DNA from: Pseudomonas sp. SORT22 | GTDB taxonomy: Bacteria; Pseudomonadota; Gammaproteobacteria; Pseudomonadales; Pseudomonadaceae | Reading direction: 5' to 3' | Assembly (NCBI RefSeq): GCF_018417635.1 | Contig: NZ_CP071007.1 | Span: forward strand, 3,968,501-4,032,500 | Length of the DNA stretch: 64,000 bases | Part shown: piece by piece, positions 20,194 to 29,846 of the stretch | Layout of the letters: the number at the start of each line of letters is the position of its first letter | Numbering within the stretch: position 1 is the first letter of the stretch | The notes under the pieces: generated by a model | What the model saw: the letters and a program-made list of their open reading frames with translations, nothing else | Databases searched by the model: none | What the model was told of the DNA's origin: nothing | Made by a program: the position numbers and the translations under genes

Positions 20194-21340
20194 ACACTAC
20201 CTCGACGTCGCGCTGGCTGGAGCTGCGCGGGTTGGTGAGGATGCACGGGTCATCCATGGCGTGCTGGGACAGGAATGGAATATCACTGAGGCCAACGCCA
20301 TGCAGGCCGAGGGTTTCATGAAAGCCCACGGCGCGCTTGAGGGCGATCAGGTGCTCGACCAGACGCTGGCTGATCTGCTTGTGGCTCAGGCCCCGGCAAT
20401 CGATGCCCAGGGTTTGCGCAATCACCTTGAACCGCTCTGGCGCGGCGCTGTAGTTGAACGCCACCACATGCTCGACCAGCACCGCATTGCACAGCCCATG
20501 GGGCAAGTCGAGAAAGCCACCCAGGCTGTGGGACATGGCATGCACGGCACCGAGAATCGCGTTAGAGAACGCCAGCCCCGCCTGCATGCTGCCGAGCATG
20601 ATCTTCTCGCGCAGGGCGATGTCGTCGGGGTTGGCGATCATCTGTACCAGGTTGCCGTCGATCAGGCGCATGGCCTCCAGCGCATGGGGGTCGGTCAGCG
20701 GCCCGTGGCCGGTCGAGACGAACGCCTCGATGGCATGCACCAGGGCATCGATGCCGGTACAGGCGGAGAGGAACGGGTCCATGCTCAGGGTGGTCTCAGG
20801 ATCGATCAACGACACATCCGGCACCACCGCCTTGCTGACGATGGAAAACTTCATGCGTTCCTGCTGGTTGGAGATGATCACGAACTGGGAAACGTCGGCG
20901 GAGGTACCGGCAGTGGTCGGGATCAGGATCAGCGGCGGGCTTGGCACGCGAATGGTGTCGACCCCTTCGAACTCGAGAATGTGCCGGCCATGGGCAACCA
21001 CGATGCCGATGCCCTTGGCGCAATCCATCGGGCTGCCGCCACCGACGGCGACGATCACGTCGCACTGTTCGCTGCGGTAGCGCTCGGCGCCGGCCATTAC
21101 CTCTTCAACCCGCGGGTTGGGGGATACCTCGGTGTACAGGCAGTAATCGATGCCCAGGCCCTGCAGGCTGGCTTCGATATCGCCGACCCAGCCGGCGGCG
21201 ATCACGCCGGGGTCACTGACCAGCAGAACCTTGCGCGCGCCGAAGGTCTTGGCGTAGTTGGCGACATGATGCCGGCAACCGGCGCCGAAGATGATTTCCG
21301 GGGAGACGAACTTGCGCAACTGGCTCAGCTTCGGGCTCAT
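20177..21340 (-). CDS. ercA: Iron-containing alcohol dehydrogenase, ErcA-like
   Basis: A 387-residue group III alcohol dehydrogenase. The NAD-binding motif GGGSPMDCAKGI lies near residue 100, and metal ligands are in GIDALVHAIEAFVS and the HAMSHSLGGFLDLPHGLCNAVLVEHV stretch (residues about 255-280). Homologues named ErcA stand beside ErcS-type kinases and are needed for the regulation of PQQ-dependent ethanol oxidation rather than for bulk alcohol oxidation. The start is ATG at 21340 because the family begins with the KFVSPEIIFGAG segment shortly after. It lies between an orphan pqqA and the hybrid kinase. Confidence 0.88.
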   Translation of the reverse strand: MSPKLSQLRKFVSPEIIFGAGCRHHVANYAKTFGARKVLLVSDPGVIAAGWVGDIEASLQGLGIDYCLYTEVSPNPRVEEVMAGAERYRSEQCDVIVAVGGGSPMDCAKGIGIVVAHGRHILEFEGVDTIRVPSPPLILIPTTAGTSADVSQFVIISNQQERMKFSIVSKAVVPDVSLIDPETTLSMDPFLSACTGIDALVHAIEAFVSTGHGPLTDPHALEAMRLIDGNLVQMIANPDDIALREKIMLGSMQAGLAFSNAILGAVHAMSHSLGGFLDLPHGLCNAVLVEHVVAFNYSAAPERFKVIAQTLGIDCRGLSHKQISQRLVEHLIALKRAVGFHETLGLHGVGLSDIPFLSQHAMDDPCILTNPRSSSQRDVEVVYGEAL

Positions 21341-21426
21341 GGGACGCCTCTGTTCTTGTTGTAATAGCGCCAGCCTAAAGCATCCCGCATCGATTGCAAT
21401 CAGACCATCGGCGGGCAGAAACAGGA

Positions 21427-21456
21427 GCGCCGACCGCTGCAAGCAGCGACCGGCGC
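21427..21456 (-). terminator. Hairpin between pqqA and ercA
   Basis: GCGCCG-CCGCTGC / GCAGCG-CGGCGC with a two-base loop and two adjacent mismatches, eight bases past the pqqA stop. On the minus strand it is followed by TCCTGTTTC, so it may partly terminate or stabilise the short pqqA transcript. Confidence 0.55.
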
Positions 21457-21464
21457 AAGAGGGA

Positions 21465-21536
21465 TCAGCGATTGGCGAAGTACATGGTCACTTCAAAACC
21501 GATACGCAGATCAGTGAACGCAGGCTTTTTCCACAT
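21465..21536 (-). CDS. pqqA: Orphan PqqA, coenzyme PQQ precursor peptide
   Basis: A 24-codon gene (23 residues) read on the minus strand. The peptide begins [13 protein letters not shown] and continues [10 protein letters not shown], so Glu15-x3-Tyr19 is the pair whose side chains PqqE joins to make PQQ. This is an almost textbook PqqA. AGGATGG lies just upstream of the ATG at 21536. No pqqB-F genes are in the window, so this is a copy apart from a main pqq operon. It lies between exaC-like and ercA-like genes, the two neighbours that serve PQQ-dependent ethanol oxidation. A hairpin follows at once. Confidence 0.93.
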   Translation of the reverse strand: MWKKPAFTDLRIGFEVTMYFANR

Positions 21537-21646
21537 AGGTCCATCCTCTTCTGGCACCACAGGATTGCGGTGCACCTATTAATACACCGTTGCCGGTGCG
21601 GGTCGAATGCTACTTTGGAAGCGTTTCTTTCAGCCTATCCGGACCC

Positions 21647-23167
21647 TCAGAAGAACCCCAGCGGGTTGACGTCGTAACTGACCAGCAGGTTTTTGGTCTG
21701 CTGGTAGTGATCGAGCATCATCTTGTGGGTCTCGCGGCCGACCCCGGATTTCTTGTAGCCACCGAACGCGGCGTGGGCCGGGTACAGGTGGTAGCAGTTG
21801 GTCCACACACGCCCGGCCTTGATGCCCCGGCCCATGCGGTAGGCGCGGTTGATGTCGCGGGTCCAGACCCCGGCGCCCAGGCCGAACTCGGTGTCGTTGG
21901 CAATTGCCAATGCCTCGGCTTCGTCCTTGAAGGTGGTCACGCCGACCACCGGGCCGAAGATTTCTTCCTGGAATACACGCATCTGGTTGTGGCCCTTGAG
22001 CAGGGTCGGCTGGATGTAATAGCCGCTGGCAAGGTCGCCACCCAGGCGCTCACAGTCACCGCCGGTCAGCACCTGGGCGCCCTCTTCGCGGGCGATCTGC
22101 AGGTAGGAGAGAATCTTGTCGTATTGCTGCTCGGATGCCTGGGCGCCGACCATGGTCTCGGTGTCCAGCGGGTTGCCGCGCTTGATCTGGCTGATCTTTT
22201 TCAGGACCTGGGCCATGAACGGCTCGTAGATCGACTCCTGGATCAACGCCCGCGATGGGCAGGTGCACACTTCGCCCTGGTTGAAAAACGCCAGCACCAG
22301 GCCTTCGGCGGCTTTCTCGATGAAGGCCGGCTCGGCCTGCATGATGTCTTCGAAGAAGATGTTCGGCGACTTGCCGCCCAGCTCGACGGTCGACGGAATG
22401 ATGTTCTCGGCGGCGCATTTCATGATGTGCGAACCGACCGGGGTGGAGCCGGTGAAAGCAATCTTGGCGATACGCTTGCTGGTGGCCAGGGCTTCACCGG
22501 CTTCGCGGCCCAAGCCATGAACGATGTTGAGCACGCCTGCCGGCAGCAGGTCACCGACCAGTTCGGCGAACACGGTAATCGACAGCGGCGTCTGCTCGGC
22601 CGGCTTGAGCACCACGCAGTTGCCGGCAGCCAGGGCCGGGGCGAGTTTCCAGGCGGCCATCAGCAGCGGGAAGTTCCATGGAATGATCTGCCCGACGACC
22701 CCGAGCGGCTCATGAAAATGGTAGGCCGCGGTGTGCTCGTTGATCTCGGCGGCACTGCCTTCCTGGGCGCGGATGCAGCCGGCGAAGTAACGGAAGTGGT
22801 CGGCGGCCAGTGGCACGTCGGCATTCAGGGTTTCGCGGATGGCCTTGCCGTTGTCCCAGGTTTCACTCAGGGCCAGCACTTCGAGGTGCTGCTCGATGCG
22901 ATCGGCGATTTTCAACAGGATGCGCGAACGTTCCTGCACCGAGGTGCGGCCCCAGGCAGCGGCGGCGCCATGGGCGGCGTCCAGCGCCAGGTCGATGTCG
23001 GCCGCGCCCGAGCGCGGGAACTCTGCAATCGTCTGGCCATTGACCGGCGAACCGTTGTTGAAGTACTGGCCGGTCAGCGGCGCGACGAATTCGCCGCCGA
23101 TGTAGTTACCGTAAACGGCCTTGAAGCTGATCAGGGCATCAGCGGTGCCAGGGGCTGCGTAGATCAT
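21647..23167 (-). CDS. exaC: NAD-dependent (acet)aldehyde dehydrogenase, ExaC-like
   Basis: A 506-residue aldehyde dehydrogenase, the usual length of ExaC/AldB. Family marks are [23 protein letters not shown] (cofactor site), [25 protein letters not shown] with the catalytic Glu, and [11 protein letters not shown] with the catalytic Cys. ExaC oxidises acetaldehyde made by the PQQ ethanol dehydrogenase. Its position upstream of pqqA and ercA fits that pathway. A perfect inverted repeat (23190-23208) stands 23 bases before the start. Confidence 0.92.
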   Translation of the reverse strand: MIYAAPGTADALISFKAVYGNYIGGEFVAPLTGQYFNNGSPVNGQTIAEFPRSGAADIDLALDAAHGAAAAWGRTSVQERSRILLKIADRIEQHLEVLALSETWDNGKAIRETLNADVPLAADHFRYFAGCIRAQEGSAAEINEHTAAYHFHEPLGVVGQIIPWNFPLLMAAWKLAPALAAGNCVVLKPAEQTPLSITVFAELVGDLLPAGVLNIVHGLGREAGEALATSKRIAKIAFTGSTPVGSHIMKCAAENIIPSTVELGGKSPNIFFEDIMQAEPAFIEKAAEGLVLAFFNQGEVCTCPSRALIQESIYEPFMAQVLKKISQIKRGNPLDTETMVGAQASEQQYDKILSYLQIAREEGAQVLTGGDCERLGGDLASGYYIQPTLLKGHNQMRVFQEEIFGPVVGVTTFKDEAEALAIANDTEFGLGAGVWTRDINRAYRMGRGIKAGRVWTNCYHLYPAHAAFGGYKKSGVGRETHKMMLDHYQQTKNLLVSYDVNPLGFF

Positions 23168-23189
23168 CGGGACCTCATGTGCGGTGCGG

Positions 23190-23208
23190 GCCTGTCGGCA
23201 TGACAGGC
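23190..23208. promoter_or_regulatory. Inverted repeat upstream of exaC-like gene
   Basis: GCCTGTC-ggcat-GACAGGC is a perfect 7-base dyad 23 bases upstream of the aldehyde dehydrogenase start. Its role is not known: either an operator or a 5' leader hairpin. Confidence 0.35.
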
Positions 23209-23369
23209 AGCTGGCTCGATGGTAAGCAGGCGCACGGCAGGCGCGAATCGGCCCTTGGCAGGTACCGTCTCGTCAATTGGTAGTAACGCCTGGGTGCTAC
23301 CCGAATACCGCCTGCTCATGCGTGTGCGCAGGTCATATGGAGCCTCCCTTTTTTTGGAAGCCTCGCCAG

Positions 23370-26300
23370 ATGACCGCCTCGTCCCCCCATCAGTCCATCG
23401 CCGAACAGGCCACCTTGAGCTGCGCGGTAGCCAAGCGTTTCGTCAAGCGCCCCGCCCTGCTCGAAGTGGCCGGGCAGCTTCTGCTTGAGCATTGGGACCA
23501 GCGGGGGCTGTCACTGCAGCACAACCCGCTGACGCTTTATCTGATCAGCCAGCACGGCGCGCAGGTGCATATCCGCCAGTTGCCGCAAGTGCTGATCGAG
23601 CGCTATTGCCTGGGCAGTACCTTGAACCTGGACAGCAACGAAGATTGTCTGAGCCGGTATCCTCAACAAGGCCACGACGCACTGCTCGATGTCGACCTGC
23701 ACGCCCTAGAGCTGCTGATCAACGAGTGTGGCCCGTTGATCCTTGAAGCCTTCCTGCAGGCGCTGGTCGAGTTCTGGAGCCAGAGTGACGAGCGCGGTGA
23801 AACACCCTGGGGCTGGTATGCCGGCTACCTGCAAAAGCTGATGAAAGACGCTATCGAGATAGCCCTGAGCGCCGGCACGCTGAGCGCCGACCAAGCGGCG
23901 AGCGCCAGGGTCGTTACCGCGTTTCCAACTGCGCAACAACGCAGCAGCTACGCCAACCTGCAGGGCTACAGCGTCCAGCAACTGACAGTCGACCTGACCT
24001 CGGCCCAGGTCATTGATGCCGACCTGTCCAGCGCTTTACTGATCGAGGATTTCCCCGACCCACCAAAGCCTCAAGTGACGGTCCTGTTTACCCTGGTAGG
24101 TGCGCTGGCGCCCTTCGAGTCCCCCCAGGGCTTGCTCGACATGCTCGCCAGAAGCTGGCCACGATCGTTGCTTAGCGCAGCGCCACCCACGCAATTCACC
24201 CCGACAAGCACCTCGGCGTTCGAAGTTCAGGCAGGCGGATTTCTCAAGCAACAATTGCGCTTGATCGAAATCATCGCCCTGGCTTCAAGAACCCATGAGC
24301 AAGCGCAAGCACTCAATGCCACCCTTGATCGCTCCACCTCGATGCTGGACCTGTGTACGGCCGAGGAACTGGAACGCCAGAACAAGATCGCGCTTGTGCT
24401 GCCGACCTGGCTGCTCGACAGTGAACTGGCCATTCGCTACAGCACCTTGTTGATCGATCAGGCCCAATCACACAAAACTGCTGGCGGCAAAACCTGGCGC
24501 GATGATATCGATACCGCCGAAGCATTCGCCTGCAAGGTCCTGGACGCGAGGATCGCGCAGGATCACCCCGGCGCAGGCTTTAACGCCGAGGACGTGTTGA
24601 TCAGCAATCGCCAGGTCATCGCCAGCGCCATCCCCGGGCAGGGCAGCCTGATCACCGATGGCGCCATCAAGGTCGTCAGCTTTTCCCTTGCACAGCTGGC
24701 CATCGACAACCTCGGTGTGCTGGCAGCAGGCACCGTGCGCGTGCACCTGGTCAACGGTGCCCAACTGCCGGAGTGGATGAACGAGCACTATGTTCGATCC
24801 CTGGTACGTGAACTGGATATGGGTGCGATGTATCCGCAGACCTTGCAACAGCAGCTTCTGGATGAACCTGCGCAGTTTCAAACCAGGCAAACGCTGTTCT
24901 GCACACAGCTAAAAACCCAGCTTCCGCTGCTGGCGCTGGAGCTGCATCTGCGTGACAAGCGTCTGAGCCTGGCCGCGTGCCAGGCGGTGGATGCGCTGTT
25001 TGGCCTGGCAGAGCCGGGCATTTGGGTGCTGCGCCCCATGGCCCTGTTGCGCTCAACCGGTGCTACGGGCGATACATTGCTCAATGCCTGGCTGATCGAA
25101 ACGAGTGACGTCAGGCAGGGCCCCTGCGTGCTTTATCGCCCATTGCATAGCGAACCGTTGCTGGAGTTTCACGACCGGATTGCTCTGTTCGATGCCTTTG
25201 CCTGCAGCGGCCCATTGCAGGATGACCTGCTCGAGCGCCTGCCCGGACATACGCGCCCGATCTATGCCAATGGCGGCCTGCGCGAACCGCATATCCACCG
25301 CTTTGTTCCCGGCGCCGAGTTCGAACGGCTGCAGACACCGGCACCTGCCCGTCTGGATATGGCCCTGGCCAAAGGCGAAGTACACCAGCTGATCTACCAG
25401 GCCAGCGCCCGGGAGCTGGTCGAACGGGCCAGGCGCCACTCGACCAGCAGCGCACAGTCGCGCTGGGACGCCTGGAAGCAACTGGGATGGTTGATGTTCA
25501 ACACCTTACTGCCCTTGTTCGAGGGTGGCGTCGCCAAGGTTGCCTGGATGATCCAGGTCATCGACAGTGCCAAGCGCCTGCTCGAGAGCGATGAAAAGGC
25601 CAGCCCCGGCAAGCATCGCCAAGCGTTCGCCGACTTGCTGGTCAACATCGCCATGGTCCTTTTCGTGCACGCCACCCGCCGCCTGGGCATCAAACCCGAG
25701 ACGCCGGCGCACCCTGGCGATGGGCCAAAGCCGGTCAGAGTTCCCAGCACCCAGGTACTGCCGGCGCCACAGGCCGAACTGAACTTCAGTTGGGCACGTC
25801 CCGACCACCAGCTGACGATGCAACAAAAACTCCAGCTTGAGCGCCTGGCCAGCCCGCTGGCACCCTCCATGCTCGGTAGCCCCATTGCCAACGGCGCACT
25901 GCAGGGCCTTTACCTGCACAACGAGCAACTGTACTTCGCCCAGGGTACTCACGCCTACCCCGTGCAATACGATGCCGGCGTCAAGCAGCCTCGCATCGTT
26001 AGCGGACCATGGCTGAGAAGAGACGAAGCCCGGCGCTGGACGCTCGATCTGCGTTTGCGCCTGCGCGGTGGCCAGCCGCTGCGCAATCGCTTCACGTCTA
26101 CCGACCTACAGCAGGCGATCGACAACCTGGATGAGACATTACGCACCCAGCAAAGCGCCGCCCTGGCCAGCCAACAGCGGCTGCACAATTTTGCCCGGCA
26201 GATCAGCGACGACACTGACCCGCGCATCCTGCAAGGCTACCTGGACAAGATGGAAGCGCTGTCACAGGACTTTGAACAACACCTGCGGACACTGCACGAG

Positions 26301-27881
26301 CGCAATGAAAAGCGCCCGCTCAATCAATACAAAACCCTGCGGGCAAAAGCCCTGTTTGAACGGGCGCGTTGCGAACTGTCCGTGATTGCGACCCTGGGCA
26401 AACTGTACAAACCGTTGCGCCAGCGCTTTGTCCAGACGGTGAAAGACGCCGAAGGCGCCTTGCCTGATGCAGGTACGCACGAACATTCATTGCAAACCAG
26501 CCTGCTCGACCAGGTTGATCCCTTGATCGGCAAGTTGATCGACCATCACCAAACCCTTACCGCCACCCGCGAGCATCTGCACAAGCTGTCCAGCATTCGC
26601 CAACCCACAATCCAGGTGATGGAACTGAGCCTCGACGAACCAGCCATCCGCCCCGCATCGCGGCTGTATTGGTACACCCTGCGCAGCGAAGTGCTGAGTA
26701 ATCGCTTGCGGCTGGTGGAGACAGACGAAGACTCCAGCGAAAGCGATTACTGGCTCGAGCACAGTTGGCGCAATATCGAGCAGGGCATGCTGCAACGCAT
26801 GAACTTGCTGGCACTGAGCCGCGAGGAGATAGAAGTTCATGCCCGGGTGCTGGACAACATCCAGCGCCACTTCGATACCGCGCTGCGCCAGCTGGGTAAC
26901 CTGAAGAGTTTGCTGCCCGGGCAGCAAGCCGCCAACAGCCTGGTGTCCAGGCTCGAAACCGACATGGCACTGATGCTCAAGGAAACCCGCGCCGACCTTG
27001 CCGAATACCCGCAGCCACTGCTTGAGCGCAGCAGCCTGCGTCAATTGCACCGGCAAGTGCCGGGGCTGATCGAAACCCGCGATGAAGGCGTGCTGCTGGG
27101 GCAACAGCGGCGCAACAGTGAAGGTATCGTCGACATTCACAACCCGCAGGATGACAGCGTCCGCGCGTCCTACCGAGAAGACCCGCAGACAGGTAGCTGG
27201 GAGCCCTTGGCTGTCGAACAAGCGCTACTGCCACAGGTCGCAGACGCCGAGCTGAGCGCTTTGCTGAGGGAAGGCATGCGCCTTGCGGCACTCGCCAGGC
27301 AAGACATCCAGCGCCTCAAGCGCCAGGGTAAAAGCACCTACCTGCCGGTCGAGATTGAGGAGATCGCCGAACGCCGACAACGGTCACTGCTCGCTCAGCG
27401 TCAAGCCATCGAACGCGCCCTGACCCAAAGCAACCAGACCGATCAGGCCGCCGACAACACCGATGCTGCCTTGCAGATCAAGTTGCTGGATGACGTCGCC
27501 AATGAACTGTTGCAGACCGGCGCGCAACTGAGGACAGAGGCGGCCCTGGCGCAAGCGCCGAGCATGCGCGAACTGGAGTACCTGCTGGGCAAGGGCCAGG
27601 TGAAACTCAAGCGCCTGGTCAGGCGCAAGCCGCTGGCCAGCACCCGGGACTGGGCTCAGGATTACCTGGATGAATACGTGGTGCTGCACGCCAACAAACC
27701 CTTGTGGTATGCGCACTTTCACTACGCGGCCGAAAACACCGCAATCGACGACTTCAAGGCCGCACACCTGAAGCTTGCCAGTCAGCGCTATGACCGCGGG
27801 CAGTTCGTCGAAAGCAACAAGCTGGTGCACCGCGGGCCGATAAGCCTGGCGGCGGCCCGGCAATGGTTCTTCAAGGAGTGA
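23370..27881 (+). CDS. Very large dermonecrotic-toxin-like protein (DUF6543-type), no LRR or NEL domain
   Basis: A 1503-residue protein starting at ATG 23370, with GGAAG nine bases upstream; the in-frame extension of 31 residues upstream is Cys-rich and lacks a ribosome site. The N-terminal 700 residues are helical. A hydrophobic hairpin (about 703-765, two apolar helices around a charged loop ESDEKASPGKHRQ) is followed by a module with GLYLHNEQLYFAQG and GPWLRRDEARRWTLDL (about 836-900). Residues 913-1030 form a long coiled coil. The C terminus ends with WYAHFHYAAENTAIDDFKAAHL. The hairpin plus module recurs in the two NEL proteins of this window, which supports a toxin/effector role. There is no signal peptide. 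The activity of its C-terminal 450 residues is unknown. Confidence 0.7.
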   Translation: MTASSPHQSIAEQATLSCAVAKRFVKRPALLEVAGQLLLEHWDQRGLSLQHNPLTLYLISQHGAQVHIRQLPQVLIERYCLGSTLNLDSNEDCLSRYPQQGHDALLDVDLHALELLINECGPLILEAFLQALVEFWSQSDERGETPWGWYAGYLQKLMKDAIEIALSAGTLSADQAASARVVTAFPTAQQRSSYANLQGYSVQQLTVDLTSAQVIDADLSSALLIEDFPDPPKPQVTVLFTLVGALAPFESPQGLLDMLARSWPRSLLSAAPPTQFTPTSTSAFEVQAGGFLKQQLRLIEIIALASRTHEQAQALNATLDRSTSMLDLCTAEELERQNKIALVLPTWLLDSELAIRYSTLLIDQAQSHKTAGGKTWRDDIDTAEAFACKVLDARIAQDHPGAGFNAEDVLISNRQVIASAIPGQGSLITDGAIKVVSFSLAQLAIDNLGVLAAGTVRVHLVNGAQLPEWMNEHYVRSLVRELDMGAMYPQTLQQQLLDEPAQFQTRQTLFCTQLKTQLPLLALELHLRDKRLSLAACQAVDALFGLAEPGIWVLRPMALLRSTGATGDTLLNAWLIETSDVRQGPCVLYRPLHSEPLLEFHDRIALFDAFACSGPLQDDLLERLPGHTRPIYANGGLREPHIHRFVPGAEFERLQTPAPARLDMALAKGEVHQLIYQASARELVERARRHSTSSAQSRWDAWKQLGWLMFNTLLPLFEGGVAKVAWMIQVIDSAKRLLESDEKASPGKHRQAFADLLVNIAMVLFVHATRRLGIKPETPAHPGDGPKPVRVPSTQVLPAPQAELNFSWARPDHQLTMQQKLQLERLASPLAPSMLGSPIANGALQGLYLHNEQLYFAQGTHAYPVQYDAGVKQPRIVSGPWLRRDEARRWTLDLRLRLRGGQPLRNRFTSTDLQQAIDNLDETLRTQQSAALASQQRLHNFARQISDDTDPRILQGYLDKMEALSQDFEQHLRTLHERNEKRPLNQYKTLRAKALFERARCELSVIATLGKLYKPLRQRFVQTVKDAEGALPDAGTHEHSLQTSLLDQVDPLIGKLIDHHQTLTATREHLHKLSSIRQPTIQVMELSLDEPAIRPASRLYWYTLRSEVLSNRLRLVETDEDSSESDYWLEHSWRNIEQGMLQRMNLLALSREEIEVHARVLDNIQRHFDTALRQLGNLKSLLPGQQAANSLVSRLETDMALMLKETRADLAEYPQPLLERSSLRQLHRQVPGLIETRDEGVLLGQQRRNSEGIVDIHNPQDDSVRASYREDPQTGSWEPLAVEQALLPQVADAELSALLREGMRLAALARQDIQRLKRQGKSTYLPVEIEEIAERRQRSLLAQRQAIERALTQSNQTDQAADNTDAALQIKLLDDVANELLQTGAQLRTEAALAQAPSMRELEYLLGKGQVKLKRLVRRKPLASTRDWAQDYLDEYVVLHANKPLWYAHFHYAAENTAIDDFKAAHLKLASQRYDRGQFVESNKLVHRGPISLAAARQWFFKE

Positions 27882-27893
27882 TGCAGTAAAAAA

Positions 27894-27915
27894 CGGGCGC
27901 TGGCAACAGCGCCCG
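27894..27915 (-). terminator. Rho-independent terminator of the acyl-CoA catabolic operon
   Basis: CGGGCGCTG-gcaa-CAGCGCCCG perfect stem. On the minus strand it is followed by TTTTTT, nine bases past the enoyl-CoA hydratase stop. It also separates that gene from the convergent large toxin-like gene. Confidence 0.9.
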
Positions 27916-27922
27916 ATCAATC

Positions 27923-28696
27923 TCAGCGATCCTTGAACTGCGCCTCACGCTTGGCGATGAACGCCGCCATGCCTTCCTTCTGGTCTTCGGTGGCGAAGGC
28001 TGCATGGAATACCCGGCGCTCGAAGCGCACGCCCTCGGCCAGGTTGACCTCGAACGCGCGGTTAACGCTTTCCTTGACCATCATGGTCATCGGGATCGAC
28101 TTGCTGGCGATGGTCGCCGCCACCTTCAGCGCTTCTTCCAGCAGCTCGGCTTGCGGCACCACACGCGCCACCAGTCCGGCACGCTCGGCTTCCTCGGCGC
28201 CCATCAGACGCCCACTCAGGCACAGTTCCATGGCCTTGGCCTTGCCCACGGCGCGGGTCAGGCGCTGGGTACCGCCCATGCCCGGCAGCACACCGAGATT
28301 GATTTCCGGCTGGCCGAACTTGGCGTTGTCGGCGGCGAGGATGAAGTCGCACATCATCGCCAGCTCGCAGCCGCCGCCCAGGGCAAAACCCGACACCGCG
28401 GCAATGATCGGCTTGCGCCGGTTGGCAATGCGGTCTGCGTCGCTGAACAGGTCATCGACGTAGATCTGCGGGTAGCGCAGGTCGGCCATTTCCTTGATGT
28501 CGGCGCCAGCGGCGAAGGCCTTGGCGGAGCCTGTCAGCACCACGCAACCGATGTTCGGGTCGGCTTCGAGCTGGTCCAGGGCCTGGTTGATTTCGCCGAC
28601 GATCTGCGCGTTCAGGGCATTGAGCGCCTGCGGTCGGTTGAGGGTGATCAGGCCGACCTTGCCGTGGATGTCCAACAGAATGGTTTCAAATGACAT
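27923..28696 (-). CDS. Enoyl-CoA hydratase
   Basis: A 257-residue crotonase. [11 protein letters not shown] gives the first oxyanion-hole segment, [14 protein letters not shown] the second, and [18 protein letters not shown] carries the catalytic glutamate region, with the first catalytic Glu in the GGGCELA helix. It adds water to trans-2-enoyl-CoA, following the acyl-CoA dehydrogenase next to it. Start ATG at 28696 is used because the family begins a few residues before ETILLDI; an upstream codon lies within the gap to the neighbouring gene. It is the last gene of the five-gene operon. Confidence 0.93.
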   Translation of the reverse strand: MSFETILLDIHGKVGLITLNRPQALNALNAQIVGEINQALDQLEADPNIGCVVLTGSAKAFAAGADIKEMADLRYPQIYVDDLFSDADRIANRRKPIIAAVSGFALGGGCELAMMCDFILAADNAKFGQPEINLGVLPGMGGTQRLTRAVGKAKAMELCLSGRLMGAEEAERAGLVARVVPQAELLEEALKVAATIASKSIPMTMMVKESVNRAFEVNLAEGVRFERRVFHAAFATEDQKEGMAAFIAKREAQFKDR

Positions 28697-28710
28697 GCAA
28701 GCTGCTCCCT

Positions 28711-29838
28711 TCAAAGATTGCGCGCAATGACCATGCGCTGAATATCGCTGGTGCCTTCGTAGATCTGGCAGACCCGCACATCGCGGTAGATGCGCTCCAG
28801 CGGAAAGTCGCTCAGATAGCCATAACCGCCAAGGGTCTGCAAGGCATCCGAACAGACCTTTTCGGCCATTTCCGAGGCGAAAAGCTTGGCCATCGACGCT
28901 TCGACCAGCGCCGGACGCCCGGCATCGCGCAGCGCCGCGGCATGCAGCACCATCTGCCGGGCCACGGCAACGCGGGTGGCCATGTCGGCCAGGCGAAAAG
29001 CCACGGCCTGGTGTTCGATCAATGGCTTGCCGAAGCTTTCGCGCTCGCGCGCATAGTCACGTGCTACCTCGAAGGCGGCGCGGGCCATGCCCACCGACTG
29101 CGAGGCAATGCCGATACGCCCGCCTTCAAGGTTGGCCAGGGCGATCTTGTAGCCTTCGCCCTCCTCGCCGAGGCGGTTGGCCACCGGCACGCGCAGATTT
29201 TCAAAGACGATCTGGCAGGTGTCGGAGGCGTGCTGGCCGAGTTTGTCCTCGACCCGTGCCACCTGGTAACCCGGCGAGTCGGTGGGCACGATGAAGGCAC
29301 TGATGCCGCGCTTGCCGGCCCCGGGGTCGGTTACCGCAAACACTATCACCACCCCGGCGTTCTGCCCGGAGGTGATGAACTGCTTGCAGCCGTTGAGCAC
29401 GTAGTGATCGCCATCTCGGCGGGCGCGGGTCTTCAGGCTGCTGGCATCGGAGCCGGCCTGCGGCTCGGTCAGGGCGAAGGCGCCAAGCATGGCGCCGCTG
29501 GCCAGCGGGGTGAGGAACTGCTGCTTCTGCTGCTCGCTGCCGAACTTGAGAATCGGCACGCAACCCACCGAGTTGTGCACACTCATGATCGTCGAGCAGG
29601 CGCCGTCGCCCGCGGCGATTTCTTCCAGGGCCATGGCGTAGGCGACATAGCCGGTATCGCTGCCGCCCCACTGCTCCGGCACCAGCATGCCGAACAGGCC
29701 CAGTTCGGCCATCTCCTGGATGGCTTCTTTGGGGAAGCGGTGCTCGCGGTCCCACTGCTCGGCAAACGGGCGCAGGCGCTCCTGGGCGAACTGACGCACC
29801 GCGTCGCTGATTTGCTGTTGTTCGTCATTGATTAGCAT
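28711..29838 (-). CDS. Acyl-CoA dehydrogenase
   Basis: A 375-residue FAD enzyme that oxidises acyl-CoA to enoyl-CoA. Family signatures are [17 protein letters not shown] in the first third and [22 protein letters not shown] near the C terminus. The catalytic Glu is in [16 protein letters not shown]. The length fits short or branched-chain acyl-CoA dehydrogenases. ATG at 29838 is chosen; seven residues upstream would overlap the thiolase gap without added homology. Confidence 0.93.
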   Translation of the reverse strand: MLINDEQQQISDAVRQFAQERLRPFAEQWDREHRFPKEAIQEMAELGLFGMLVPEQWGGSDTGYVAYAMALEEIAAGDGACSTIMSVHNSVGCVPILKFGSEQQKQQFLTPLASGAMLGAFALTEPQAGSDASSLKTRARRDGDHYVLNGCKQFITSGQNAGVVIVFAVTDPGAGKRGISAFIVPTDSPGYQVARVEDKLGQHASDTCQIVFENLRVPVANRLGEEGEGYKIALANLEGGRIGIASQSVGMARAAFEVARDYARERESFGKPLIEHQAVAFRLADMATRVAVARQMVLHAAALRDAGRPALVEASMAKLFASEMAEKVCSDALQTLGGYGYLSDFPLERIYRDVRVCQIYEGTSDIQRMVIARNL

Positions 29839-29846
29839 GGTGCACC

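Noticed and set aside
23277..23369. N-terminal extension of the large toxin-like gene by 31 residues
   Set aside because: No ribosome site, a Cys-rich sequence without a signal peptide; the ATG at 23370 has GGAAG nine bases upstream.
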